Positions 7,218-15,085 of a stretch of 29,586 bases of DNA are shown here, piece by piece. Position numbers and translations under genes: made by a program. Below the pieces are notes generated by a model. That model worked only from the letters and a program-made list of their open reading frames with translations, had not been told where the DNA came from and did not search any database. The stretch is from NCBI GenBank assembly GCA_035602605.1, contig DATNLZ010000033.1:1-29586 (forward strand). Reading direction: 5' to 3'. Position 1 is the stretch's first letter. Every line of letters begins with the position of its first letter. The DNA is from DASQHY01 sp035602605 (GTDB lineage: Bacteria; Acidobacteriota; Terriglobia; Acidiferrales; UBA7541).

Positions 7218-8309
7218 ATGAAACGACTTTCTACCCAAGCTCTGGCCGCTCTACTCGCAGCCTTCGTATATGTTACGCCGGCAATGAGCCTTCCTCAGAC
7301 CCCGCAAAGCGAGCCACAGGATAAGTCACCGAGTGATACTTCGAAAGAATCGCAGAGCGACAAGAAAACAAAGAAGAAAGACCCGAAGAAAGACCCGAAG
7401 AAAGATGTGGACGCCATCGGTAACCGCAAGCTTGGCGGGTTTAATATGCATTCGATCGAATACGATATTGGCATCGGCAAGCAATATGCCCAGGAAGTCG
7501 AGAGAACTTCCAAGCTGATCGACGATCCTGTCGTCGTTGACTACGTAAACAAGGTTGGACAGAACCTTGTGCGGAATTCGGATGCGCGAGTACCCTTCAC
7601 GATCAAAGTGATCGATTCCGATGTCGTCAATGCGTTCGCGCTTCCTGGCGGATTTTTCTACGTCAATAGCGGATTGATCCTGCGGGCAAACGAGGAATCT
7701 GAATTAGCGGGTGTGATGGCCCATGAAATTGCCCACGTGAATGCGCGGCATGGCTCGCGAGGCGAATCCAGGGCGCAACTCGCCCAACTGGCTATGATCC
7801 CCTTGATCTTACTGGGACCTGGCGGATGGGCCGGATATGGTATTTATCAGGCGGCGAACCTGGCGATTCCCATTTCTTTCCTGAAGTTCAGCCGGGATTT
7901 CGAACGCGAGGCCGACTACTACGGGTTGCAATACATGTACAAGGCAGGCTACGACCCGAATTCTTACGTTACGTTTTTCGAGCGGGTGCAGACCGATGAG
8001 CGACGCCAGCCAGGAAGCGTTCCGAAAGTTTTCTCAAGCCACCCACCTACAGCGGATCGAATCCAGAAGACCCAACAGGAGATTGCGCAAATTCTGCCGA
8101 ATCGCGATCACTACATCGTATCAACATCGGAGTTCGACACGGTGAAATCGCGCCTGCGAGGATTGATGTCATCGCGGAAGGCCGAAGGCGGTCCAGACAA
8201 GCCGACCCTGCGCACGCGAACCGAACAAGAAAAAGACAAGAAAACGCAAACCAAACCAGGTGATACAACGACCGATGATGACCGGCCGACGCTGAAGCGT
8301 AGGCCGTAG
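7218..8309 (+). CDS. Exported M48 family zinc metalloprotease (BepA/LoiP-like)
   Basis: This 363-residue protein starts at ATG 7218, with GGAGGT (7205-7210) seven bases upstream. Residues 1-24 form a signal peptide ending in PAMS-LPQ. Residues 25-65 are a hydrophilic linker very rich in Lys, Asp and Ser, with a DPKK repeat. The M48 peptidase domain follows: HEIAH at 169-173 with zinc-binding H169 and H173 and catalytic E170, and the third ligand E231 in FEREADYYG. The hydrophobic stretch between them, LAMIPLILLGPGGWAGYGIY, is typical of the membrane-facing loop. SSHPPTADRIQ near the end is the usual C-terminal M48 motif. Members of this group work in the periplasm on misassembled outer-membrane proteins. 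The tail after residue 310 is charged and disordered. The gene is monocistronic, convergent with the deacetylase-like gene. Confidence 0.93.
   Translation: MKRLSTQALAALLAAFVYVTPAMSLPQTPQSEPQDKSPSDTSKESQSDKKTKKKDPKKDPKKDVDAIGNRKLGGFNMHSIEYDIGIGKQYAQEVERTSKLIDDPVVVDYVNKVGQNLVRNSDARVPFTIKVIDSDVVNAFALPGGFFYVNSGLILRANEESELAGVMAHEIAHVNARHGSRGESRAQLAQLAMIPLILLGPGGWAGYGIYQAANLAIPISFLKFSRDFEREADYYGLQYMYKAGYDPNSYVTFFERVQTDERRQPGSVPKVFSSHPPTADRIQKTQQEIAQILPNRDHYIVSTSEFDTVKSRLRGLMSSRKAEGGPDKPTLRTRTEQEKDKKTQTKPGDTTTDDDRPTLKRRP
7373..7405 (+). repeat. In-frame 12-base tandem repeat coding for Lys/Asp/Pro linker
   Basis: The unit gaagaaagaccc occurs at 7373-7384 and 7385-7396, and partially at 7397-7405. 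It encodes repeated KKDP within the linker between signal peptide and protease domain. Such in-frame repeats vary in copy number by slippage without breaking the frame. Confidence 0.85.
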
Positions 8310-8360
8310 TCCTCTTGCATGTGAAGGCCGACGGGTTCACCTCCTAAACTTTTGAGAAGG

Positions 8361-8396
8361 CACTCGCGAACGCAATCCCATTCGTGTTAGCGAGTG
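8361..8396. terminator. Possible bidirectional terminator hairpin between convergent genes
   Basis: CACTCGC (8361-8367) and GCGAGTG (8390-8396) pair over 7 bases around a 22-base loop, in the junction between the M48 gene and the oppositely oriented deacetylase-like gene. The 3' arm overlaps the last codons of the latter. There is no T run, so it may be only a processing or protective stem. Confidence 0.3.
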
Positions 8397-9352
8397 GCCC
8401 GCGAGGTATCGTGTGAAGAATGATTCGCGGAAGCGTCGGCAGAAGATCGTTCAGTCGCTTCGCGAGCTGCCAGGATCGTGCCGACATGAATCCGCACGGT
8501 ATCTTCCACCCGCCGGGCATAGCCTCCGGCCAGCGCAATCGCCACGGGGATATTACGGTTGCGCGCTCGCTCGAACACCAAATCGTCCCGCTTGCGCAGT
8601 CCTTCCTTGGTAAGGTGAAGCCCGCCGAGTTGGTCTTCGCAATACGGATCAGCCCCGCCGATATAGAACAACAAGTCCGGCGTAAACTGTTGCAGTGCTG
8701 CATCCAAATGCTTTTGAAGAATCGCTAGGTAATCGGCATCCCCGATGCCATCGGGGAGATTGATATCCATGTCGGAAGGCGGCTTGGGCATCGGATAATT
8801 GTTTTCCTGATGAATTGACAGAGTGAAGACGCTATCGTCACCACGAAAGATCGCGGCAGTTCCGTTGCCCTGATGTACGTCAACATCAACGACGACGGCA
8901 GTGCGGATTGCCTTGTCAGCCTGCAAACGCCGGATGGCGATCGCCACATCATGAATCGCGCAGAAGCCCTCGCCATGCCCCGGAAATGCATGGTGAAAGC
9001 CGCCGCCGATATTAGCGGCAAAGCCGTCGCGCAAGGCACATTGCGCCGCGAGAATCGATCCGCCGGCCGCGAGCCAGCAAGCCTCCACCATTTCACGCGA
9101 CCACGGAATTTCGAGCGCCATCATCTGGGTCGCACTAAGCGTGCCAGTTTTTAGTTTGCGCGCATACTCGGGTGTGTGTACCCGCAAGACATCCTCATCG
9201 CTCGCGGGCTTGGGCTCGAGAAAATCCTCCGGTGCCGCAAGATTTTCCTGCAAAAGTAATTCCCGAATCAGCCGGAACTTCTGTGAGGGAAAAACGTGCG
9301 CGCCGAGATTCAGATCGTAGCGCGAATGATAGATAAGCTTAAAGGAAAGCAT
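8387..9352 (-). CDS. Histone deacetylase/AcuC-family Zn-dependent deacetylase
   Basis: The product has 321 residues. The histone-deacetylase fold is clear. The tandem histidines are at H120-H121 in GGGFHHAFPG. The metal motif DVDVHQGNG at 156-164 supplies D158 and H160, and the third ligand D235 lies in YIGGADPY. The catalytic Tyr region is LAGGYARR. Bacterial members remove acetyl groups from small amines (acetylpolyamines) or lysines, for instance AcuC acting on acetyl-CoA synthetase; the substrate here is not known. The first residues MLSFKLIYHSRYDLNLGAHVF fit the family start. The gene is 12 bases downstream of the polyprenyl synthase gene on the same strand, so it is probably the last gene of that transcript. 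The tail after about residue 295 is Ser/Thr/Arg-rich and nonconserved. Confidence 0.9.
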   Translation of the reverse strand: MLSFKLIYHSRYDLNLGAHVFPSQKFRLIRELLLQENLAAPEDFLEPKPASDEDVLRVHTPEYARKLKTGTLSATQMMALEIPWSREMVEACWLAAGGSILAAQCALRDGFAANIGGGFHHAFPGHGEGFCAIHDVAIAIRRLQADKAIRTAVVVDVDVHQGNGTAAIFRGDDSVFTLSIHQENNYPMPKPPSDMDINLPDGIGDADYLAILQKHLDAALQQFTPDLLFYIGGADPYCEDQLGGLHLTKEGLRKRDDLVFERARNRNIPVAIALAGGYARRVEDTVRIHVGTILAAREATERSSADASANHSSHDTSRATR

Positions 9353-9364
9353 TTTCGCGGGCGC

Positions 9365-10426
9365 CTAGCTGTCGCGTTCAAGGATAAAGTCGGGAACAGC
9401 CAGAAGCGCTCGGCCATAATCCGATGCAGCCTTACCATTGAGGCAGGCCTTCGCACGCCGCGCATAGTCATGCGCAAGCTCGCGAGCCCGGTCGAGAGCA
9501 CCGGATTCGCGCACGAGCGCGGTAATTTGCTCCGGCCGAACGGTCTGAAAATCTTTTTCGCGAAGCACCGTAGCCACGAGTCTTCTGCCCTCTGGGTCGC
9601 CATTCTGCATCGCGTAAATCAGCGGCAACGTCACTTTGCCTTCCTTCAAATCGCTGAGAACCGGCTTGCCGAGTGTTTCCGGTGAAGCAGTAAAGTCCAG
9701 CAGATCATCCACAAGTTGAAATGCCAACCCCGCGTAGCGTCCATAGTTGGCCAGCGCTTCCTCTTGCAAATCGTCGCTGTGGCCAAGAACCGCCCCCAAT
9801 CGCGCGCAACCGCTAAACAAACACGCGGTCTTGTGAGTCGCCAGAGCCAGGGCATCTTCCTCGGTTAGGTCGATGCGGCCGAGCTTGGTTAGCTGAATCA
9901 GTTCGCCTTCCACCATGTTTTGTGTGAGCTCAATCAGGATATCGAGGATGTGGAAATTGCGCTCGCGCAACGCCATCTGGAATGATTGCATGTAAAGCCA
10001 ATCGCCTGCGAGGACGCTGCGATGATTTCCCCAACGAGAATTCGCTGAAGGCCGCCCGCGACGTGTATCAGCGCTATCGATGACATCATCGTGAATCAGC
10101 GTTGCGCTGTGAATCAGTTCGACGACCGCCGCGAGGCGAATGGCTCCTGGTCCGCGATAGTTCGCATATGCTGCCGTCAAAAGCAGCACCGCAGGACGTA
10201 GGCGTTTTCCGCCCCCGGTAAGCAGGTCGCAGGAAATTTCCGCAACTGGCTCGATGGCCGCGGCGCTTTGTTGGGCAAGTTCCTGCTCAACCAGCACGAG
10301 GTCATCGCGCACAAGATCAAAAAGTTCCTTGACGGTCAAAAGCGCGATGGAACCTCCTCCGTAATTCCTTGCGGCGTTGCGCCCGACTTTGCTTGCTTGC
10401 GTAACCGGACGGATTAACTTTAACAA
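9365..10426 (-). CDS. ispB: Long-chain polyprenyl diphosphate synthase (octaprenyl/solanesyl type)
   Basis: This is a trans-prenyltransferase that chains isopentenyl units onto an allylic diphosphate to make the side chain of respiratory quinones. The first Asp-rich motif is IHDDVIDSADTRRGR (D113, D114, D117). The second is FQLVDDLLDF (D240, D241, D244), followed by GKPVLSDLKEGKVTLPLI, and GGGKRLRPAVLLL lies near residue 71. Residues at the -4/-5 positions before the first DDxxD are small or polar (Ser, Ala), consistent with a long product. Chain length cannot be read reliably. The longest frame starts at TTG 10426, giving 353 residues. The family norm is about 320-325, and a TTG near 10339 preceded by GGAGGAGG would give 324, so the start is uncertain. 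It lies between tatD and the deacetylase gene in a co-directional block. Confidence 0.9.
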   Translation of the reverse strand: MLKLIRPVTQASKVGRNAARNYGGGSIALLTVKELFDLVRDDLVLVEQELAQQSAAAIEPVAEISCDLLTGGGKRLRPAVLLLTAAYANYRGPGAIRLAAVVELIHSATLIHDDVIDSADTRRGRPSANSRWGNHRSVLAGDWLYMQSFQMALRERNFHILDILIELTQNMVEGELIQLTKLGRIDLTEEDALALATHKTACLFSGCARLGAVLGHSDDLQEEALANYGRYAGLAFQLVDDLLDFTASPETLGKPVLSDLKEGKVTLPLIYAMQNGDPEGRRLVATVLREKDFQTVRPEQITALVRESGALDRARELAHDYARRAKACLNGKAASDYGRALLAVPDFILERDS

Positions 10427-10505
10427 AATCAGATTCGTGGCCGAATAGTCCTGTCTACGCTACTCTCTTCCAGCTCAAAAAGCTTTCGGTTAGATCCCTT
10501 TTAAC

Positions 10506-11300
10506 TTAAGGATCCTCTTTTAATCTAGAGTCAAAGAAACGCCGAAAATTCGCCGCCGTTACTGCTGCGAATTTATCTGGGGCCAAGTTTCTCACACCTG
10601 ATAGGGTTCTCGCCACTTCGGCGACGAACGCCGGCTCGTTGCGTTTCCCACGAAAAGGCTGGGGTGCGAGATACGGCGAGTCTGTCTCAACAAGCAGACT
10701 GTCAAGGGGCAGATCGCGTGCGATGTCCCGCAGGTTTTGGGCTTTGGGATAGGTCGAGTTTCCCGCGAACGAAATCATAAAGCCCATCTCAATCCCCTTC
10801 TGTGCTTGCTCGAGCGTCCCTGAAAAACAATGGAAGATTCCGCCTAGGCCTGTGCCGCGCCAATGTTTCTCAACGATAGCAAGGCAATCCGGCCAAGCTT
10901 CGCGGCAATGAATGATAATTGGCAGGTTGGCGCGCGCCGCCAGTTCCAGTTGCGCCCGAAAGACACGTTGCTGCACATCCCGCGGCGAAACATCGTAGTG
11001 ATAATCGAGGCCAATTTCGCCCCAGGCAATGACTCTCGGGTGGTCAGCGATGTGCGCAAGGTTATCAAGATGGGTCTCGGTGACTTTTCGTGCTTCGTGC
11101 GGATGAATCCCCACGGTTGCGTAAATCCAGTCGTATTGTTCGGCGAATGGAATCGCGGAGTCGAGTTTTTCAGGTCCCGGCCCGGTCCCTATCGCGAGAA
11201 GGGTTGTTATCCCCGCAGAGCGCGCTCGTTCGAGCATGTCGCTGCGGTCCTCATCAAATTGCGGGAAATCAATGTGCGCGTGCGAATCGATCAGTTCCAT
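10506..11300 (-). CDS. tatD: TatD family metal-dependent deoxyribonuclease
   Basis: The product has 264 residues, normal for TatD (about 260). The metal-binding signature HAH at H7-H9 (IDSHAHIDFPQF), WGEIGLDYHY with the bridging Glu, LPIIIHCREAW, IFHCFSGT and LLVETDSPYLAPQPFRGKRN cover all the TatD blocks. The family hydrolyses DNA 3' ends in repair, and some members act on D-aminoacyl-tRNA. The gene lies directly after metG on the same strand, an adjacency often seen in bacteria (metG-tatD), although 158 bases separate them here. ATG 11300 gives MELIDSHAH, the natural start. Confidence 0.93.
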   Translation of the reverse strand: MELIDSHAHIDFPQFDEDRSDMLERARSAGITTLLAIGTGPGPEKLDSAIPFAEQYDWIYATVGIHPHEARKVTETHLDNLAHIADHPRVIAWGEIGLDYHYDVSPRDVQQRVFRAQLELAARANLPIIIHCREAWPDCLAIVEKHWRGTGLGGIFHCFSGTLEQAQKGIEMGFMISFAGNSTYPKAQNLRDIARDLPLDSLLVETDSPYLAPQPFRGKRNEPAFVAEVARTLSGVRNLAPDKFAAVTAANFRRFFDSRLKEDP

Positions 11301-11458
11301 TGAGAAAATGGTTGCTGGGTCGTGAAGTCGTTACAGAGCCTGCCGAGTCGCAGGATGGCTGTAATCAGGAGCGGCGATCGTTGGCTGCGAAACATGCCTG
11401 ACACGGCCGATCGAGTACTCGAAGACCGAGCCCTTTGCTCACCTCAACCGCACTTGGT

Positions 11459-13450
11459 TTACTTCAGCCGCGCGCCAACTTCGACCTCTTCAAGAAACCC
11501 GGTTAGCACGGGACGTCCTTCCGGACCGACGGAAGCGGCGATAATCATGCCGTTTGATTCCACGCCGCGCAGTTTGCGCGGTTGCAAATTTACGACCACG
11601 GCAACCTTACGTCCGATGAGCGCTTCAGGTTCATAGTGTTGCGCAATTCCGGCGACAATCTGGCGCACCTCGGTACCGATATCCACGGTGAGCTTCAATA
11701 ATTTATCCGCACCGGCAACGCGCTCGGCCGTTTTCACTTGGCCTACGCGCATCTCGATTTTTGTGAAATCGTCGATACCGATTTTGCTCTCGGCAGGCGC
11801 CGCCGCACTCGAGGCTGCGGCCGGTGTTGCCCCGGCGCCGGTACTAACGGCTGAGGGTTTGCCCGGTTCATTTTCCATGGCTTCCATCCTTTCGATGGCC
11901 TCTGTTTTTTCAACGCGAGGGAATACTGCTTCCGGTTTTCCGGTGCGACTATCAGGTTTCAGCTGGCCCCAGGTAAGTTCATCGATACGGTACCGATCGA
12001 GGCTGTCGCGTTGCCCGAGCTGTTGCCATACTTTTGCTGTCGTCATGGGTAGAACCGGATGCGAAAGTACGACGATGTTGCGGAGAGCTTCGGCAGCATC
12101 ATAAAGGACCGTCGCCAGCCGCGGACGATTCGCAGGATCTTCCGCCAATGACCACGGCTTCTGCTCGGTAATGTACTTGTCAACAACGGATATGAGATTC
12201 CATATGCGTTCGAGCGCAAGCGAGAAAGAAAAGTTGTTGTAAAGGCTGCGAATCGCCGACAGGCTTGCATTCGAGAAGCCAGTAAGAACTTCAGCGCGTG
12301 TCCCCGCATCGGTCGAGCCGGATCCGGATTCCGGCGTCGGGATGGCCCCGCCGAAGTATCGCTCGATCATAGTCAATGTGCGACTGGCAAGATTACCGAG
12401 GCCGTTGGCGAGATCGCTGTTGTAGCGCTGCACGAGTGCGTCGTAACTGAAATTGCCATCCTGGCCGAAAACGGTTTCGCGGAGAAGATAGTAGCGAAGG
12501 GCGTCAATTCCGAGCACGCTTACGATCGGGCGTGGACGCACCACATTGCCGCGCGACTTGCTCATCTTGGCGCTGTCCATCAACAACCAACCGTGCGCCC
12601 AGATTTGTTTTGGCAGGGGCAATCCTGCAGCCATCAGAAACGCCGGCCAGTAAACGGCGTGAAAACGGATTATTTCCTTGCCGACCAGGTGCAGATCGGC
12701 AGGCCACATACCGCGACGCTCATAGTCAGGTCCGCCGACGGCACTGAGATAGGCTGTCAGGGCATCGAACCAGACATAGAAAACGTGTGGCTCCTCACCA
12801 GGGACCGGAATACCCCAACGAATCGTGGTACGCGTAATGCTGAGATCCTTTAGGCCGCCGTCGACAAAACTTAGAACTTCGTTGCGGCGCGCCTCTGGTT
12901 GGATAAATTCAGGATGCTTGGCATACAAATCGAGAAGCGGTTTTTGAAACGCAGAGAGCTTGAAAAAATAATTCTGTTCGGTAACGGTCTCGGTGGGACG
13001 GCCGCAGTCTGGGCAGGGATCGCCGGGAGCAGCGTCAACAACATAAGCATTGTCGAAAACGCAGTACTGTCCGGTGTAATGCCCAGCATAGACAAAACCG
13101 TTCTCGCGGCAAAGTCGAAAAAGCCATTGCACGGTGTGGGCATGCTGCAGATCGGTGGTGCGGATGAATTCATCGCCTTGAATGCCGAATTCATCCCAGG
13201 TGGCGCGCCATTCGGCGGCCATTTTTGCAACGAATTCCGATTCCGCGACTCCGGCCTTGCGCGCGGAGCGTTCGACATTCACACCATGCTCGTCGGTGCC
13301 TGTGGTCATCACCACGTCGTAACCCATCATGCGCTTGTAGCGACGAATCGTGTCGCACACGATAGTCGAGTAGGTGTGGCCGATATGCGGCAAGCCATTG
13401 GTATAGTAAATCGGCGTGGTCAAATAATATTTTGGCCGGCTCGGCGGCAT
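11459..13450 (-). CDS. metG: Methionyl-tRNA synthetase with C-terminal tRNA-binding domain
   Basis: The enzyme charges tRNA-Met in the cytosol. It is a class I synthetase with HIGH at 22-25 (GLPHIGHTYS) and KMSKS at 295-299. YCVFDNAYV and DPCPDCGRPTE form the zinc knuckle region. Cys130, Cys146 and Cys149 are present, but the position of the second ligand of the CxxC pair is Asp133. The anticodon-binding helical domain follows. After a linker of Pro/Ala/Ser (about 530-560) comes an EMAPII/Trbp-like OB fold, DFTKIEMRVGQVKTAERV to the end, as in the dimeric bacterial MetG. The length of 663 residues is normal. It starts 3 bases after the stop of larC, so the two genes are almost certainly co-transcribed, with tatD downstream. 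Confidence 0.97.
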   Translation of the reverse strand: MPPSRPKYYLTTPIYYTNGLPHIGHTYSTIVCDTIRRYKRMMGYDVVMTTGTDEHGVNVERSARKAGVAESEFVAKMAAEWRATWDEFGIQGDEFIRTTDLQHAHTVQWLFRLCRENGFVYAGHYTGQYCVFDNAYVVDAAPGDPCPDCGRPTETVTEQNYFFKLSAFQKPLLDLYAKHPEFIQPEARRNEVLSFVDGGLKDLSITRTTIRWGIPVPGEEPHVFYVWFDALTAYLSAVGGPDYERRGMWPADLHLVGKEIIRFHAVYWPAFLMAAGLPLPKQIWAHGWLLMDSAKMSKSRGNVVRPRPIVSVLGIDALRYYLLRETVFGQDGNFSYDALVQRYNSDLANGLGNLASRTLTMIERYFGGAIPTPESGSGSTDAGTRAEVLTGFSNASLSAIRSLYNNFSFSLALERIWNLISVVDKYITEQKPWSLAEDPANRPRLATVLYDAAEALRNIVVLSHPVLPMTTAKVWQQLGQRDSLDRYRIDELTWGQLKPDSRTGKPEAVFPRVEKTEAIERMEAMENEPGKPSAVSTGAGATPAAASSAAAPAESKIGIDDFTKIEMRVGQVKTAERVAGADKLLKLTVDIGTEVRQIVAGIAQHYEPEALIGRKVAVVVNLQPRKLRGVESNGMIIAASVGPEGRPVLTGFLEEVEVGARLK

Positions 13451-13453
13451 GCG

Positions 13454-14647
13454 TTAACCTGTCTTTCCGCGCTGTTTCTCGAATTCGAGCAGGGCCTCGC
13501 TGAGCACGCGCTTCAGCGGAATATTTTGTTCGCTGGCAATGCGCTGGCAATCCTCATATTCGGGAGACGCCGTCAGAATATGCCCATTCATCCTGGACAA
13601 CTTTATGCGCACCGTGCCGAATGGGGTTTCGACGCTTGTCTGTTCTCGGGGGAGGGCACGACGGCGGGCGGTATATGTGCGCGCGCCGATCGTAGTGGTC
13701 TCGGCAAAAAGCAAATCCATCAGGCGGTCCACATCCGCCGGGCGACACAAAATACTTAGCAAGCAGCCAGGGCGATTCTTTTTCATCTGAATGGCAGCGG
13801 TGTAAACATCGAGCGCACCAGCGCCGAGCGCCCTCTCAACAAAGTATCCGTAAATTTGCGGATTCATGTCGTCGAGATTTGCTTCGATGATCGAGACTTC
13901 CTCGTCCCATCGCGCCGCATCTTGTTTTTCCGCAGATTCGCCTAGAAAAATTCGCAGCACGTTGGGGTGTTCGGCCACGTCGGCGTTCCCTGCACCATAG
14001 CCAATAGCAGCAACTTTCATGTGCGGCTGCGGGCCGAACTCCCTCACAAGCGTGGAGACAATGGCAGCGCCCGTCGGTGTCACGAGTTCCCGCTGGACTC
14101 CGCTCGAATAGGTGGGCGCTCCGCGAAGAAGCTCAGCGGTGGCCGGCGCCGGAACGGGCAACAGCCCGTGCGCGGTTTGCACGCTTCCACTGCCGACGTT
14201 CAGCGGGGAGCAAACAAAGTGTTCGATGGCCAGCAACTCGAAGCCAATGCATGCGCCGACGATGTCCACCATCGCATCAACAGCACCCACTTCGTGAAAA
14301 TGCACCTTGTCAAGCGGGACTTGATGCATAAGCGCTTCGGATTCGCCTAGCCGCTTAAAGATGTTGCTGGCCCGGCTGGCGACCCGCGGCGCAAGGCCGG
14401 CCTTGCGGATGATCTCAAGTATCGTATTCAGGTTGCGGTGGTGGTGTGTTTCACTTATTTCCACGTGGACATGAGTCGCGGTGATCGCCTTCTTGGGAAC
14501 TTTGGCTGCAGACATTTTCCAGCCACTGATCGGAAGACTCTTCAGTTCGGCTTCGATAGCGGCAAGCTCGCAGCCCGCATCGACAAGCGCACCCAGGACC
14601 ATGTCACCGCTGATGCCAGAAAAACAATCGAAGTAGATAAGCTTCAT
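13454..14647 (-). CDS. larC: Nickel pincer cofactor biosynthesis protein LarC
   Basis: The product has 397 residues, with the full DUF111/LarC architecture in a single frame: MKLIYFDCFSGISGDM at the start, KVHFHEVGAVDAMVDIVG, the NVGSGSVQTAHGLLPVPAPA block, GAAIVSTLVREFG, and the second half IEANLDDMNPQIYGYF and ETTTIGARTYTARRR. A His-rich ETHHHRN loop is present near residue 66. LarC inserts nickel into the pyridinium dithiocarboxylate nucleotide cofactor in a CTP-dependent reaction; the cofactor is used by lactate racemase and related LarA enzymes. In Lactiplantibacillus larC is split by programmed frameshifting, whereas here it is one frame. larA, larB and larE are not in the window, so the pathway cannot be confirmed. 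It heads a block with metG 3 bases downstream. Confidence 0.92.
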   Translation of the reverse strand: MKLIYFDCFSGISGDMVLGALVDAGCELAAIEAELKSLPISGWKMSAAKVPKKAITATHVHVEISETHHHRNLNTILEIIRKAGLAPRVASRASNIFKRLGESEALMHQVPLDKVHFHEVGAVDAMVDIVGACIGFELLAIEHFVCSPLNVGSGSVQTAHGLLPVPAPATAELLRGAPTYSSGVQRELVTPTGAAIVSTLVREFGPQPHMKVAAIGYGAGNADVAEHPNVLRIFLGESAEKQDAARWDEEVSIIEANLDDMNPQIYGYFVERALGAGALDVYTAAIQMKKNRPGCLLSILCRPADVDRLMDLLFAETTTIGARTYTARRRALPREQTSVETPFGTVRIKLSRMNGHILTASPEYEDCQRIASEQNIPLKRVLSEALLEFEKQRGKTG

Positions 14648-15085
14648 ACGCTCTGTGCCTTAGAAATGGCCGTCCATTAGCGCTACAGGCGCGCGCGAAC
14701 AACACTCCTGAAACGACTGATACTAGTCGCGCGTAGATAGTGTGTCAAATGTGCTTCAGATGAGGCCGCGTGTGAAAGCGAACATCAACGCGGCTACTTG
14801 AAAAACGTGGGCAGGATCTCGGCTTGGACCGCGGCGACAACACCGGAATATGGATGTTGACCATTTGAAGCCGCCGAAGGACTGCTTCTCGACCGTCTCA
14901 ACTCGAAGTGGAAGGAAGGTATTTTGAGCATTACGATCAATGGATGCATTGTTTGACAGATGATGACCGATTCTCCGTCGTGCCCGCGCACCGTACTGAC
15001 AGATATTTCTGTTATGACACGTCCAGCTTGAACTTTTCCCGTTGATCAGTTTGACCTATACTCTTAGGTTTTCACCAGGAGACCC
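14648..15085. other. Intergenic region between larC and argS (divergent)
   Basis: About 440 bases separate two divergent genes. A 65-codon minus-strand frame (14794-14991) shows no domain, no ribosome site and a composition unlike neighbouring genes, so I do not call it. Near 15057-15062 lies TATACT, a good -10 for argS (see separate entry). No other structure is evident to me. Confidence 0.5.
15034..15062 (+). promoter_or_regulatory. Putative sigma70-type promoter for argS
   Basis: TATACT at 15057-15062 is one mismatch from the -10 consensus and lies 24 bases before the GTG start. The only -35-like hexamer at correct spacing (17) is the weak TTTTCC at 15034-15039. It predicts a very short leader containing just the Shine-Dalgarno sequence AGGAG near 15076-15080. 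Confidence 0.3.

Noticed and set aside
10490..10516. Possible terminator hairpin (GATCC...GGATC) at the tatD stop
   Set aside because: Only five consecutive pairs with a large loop and no T run; too weak to call.
12899..13759. Plus-strand 286-codon frame across metG and larC
   Set aside because: Spans two confidently identified minus-strand genes and their junction; no motif and no ribosome site.
14794..14991. 65-codon minus-strand frame in the larC-argS gap
   Set aside because: No start context, no domain, composition unlike the neighbours.
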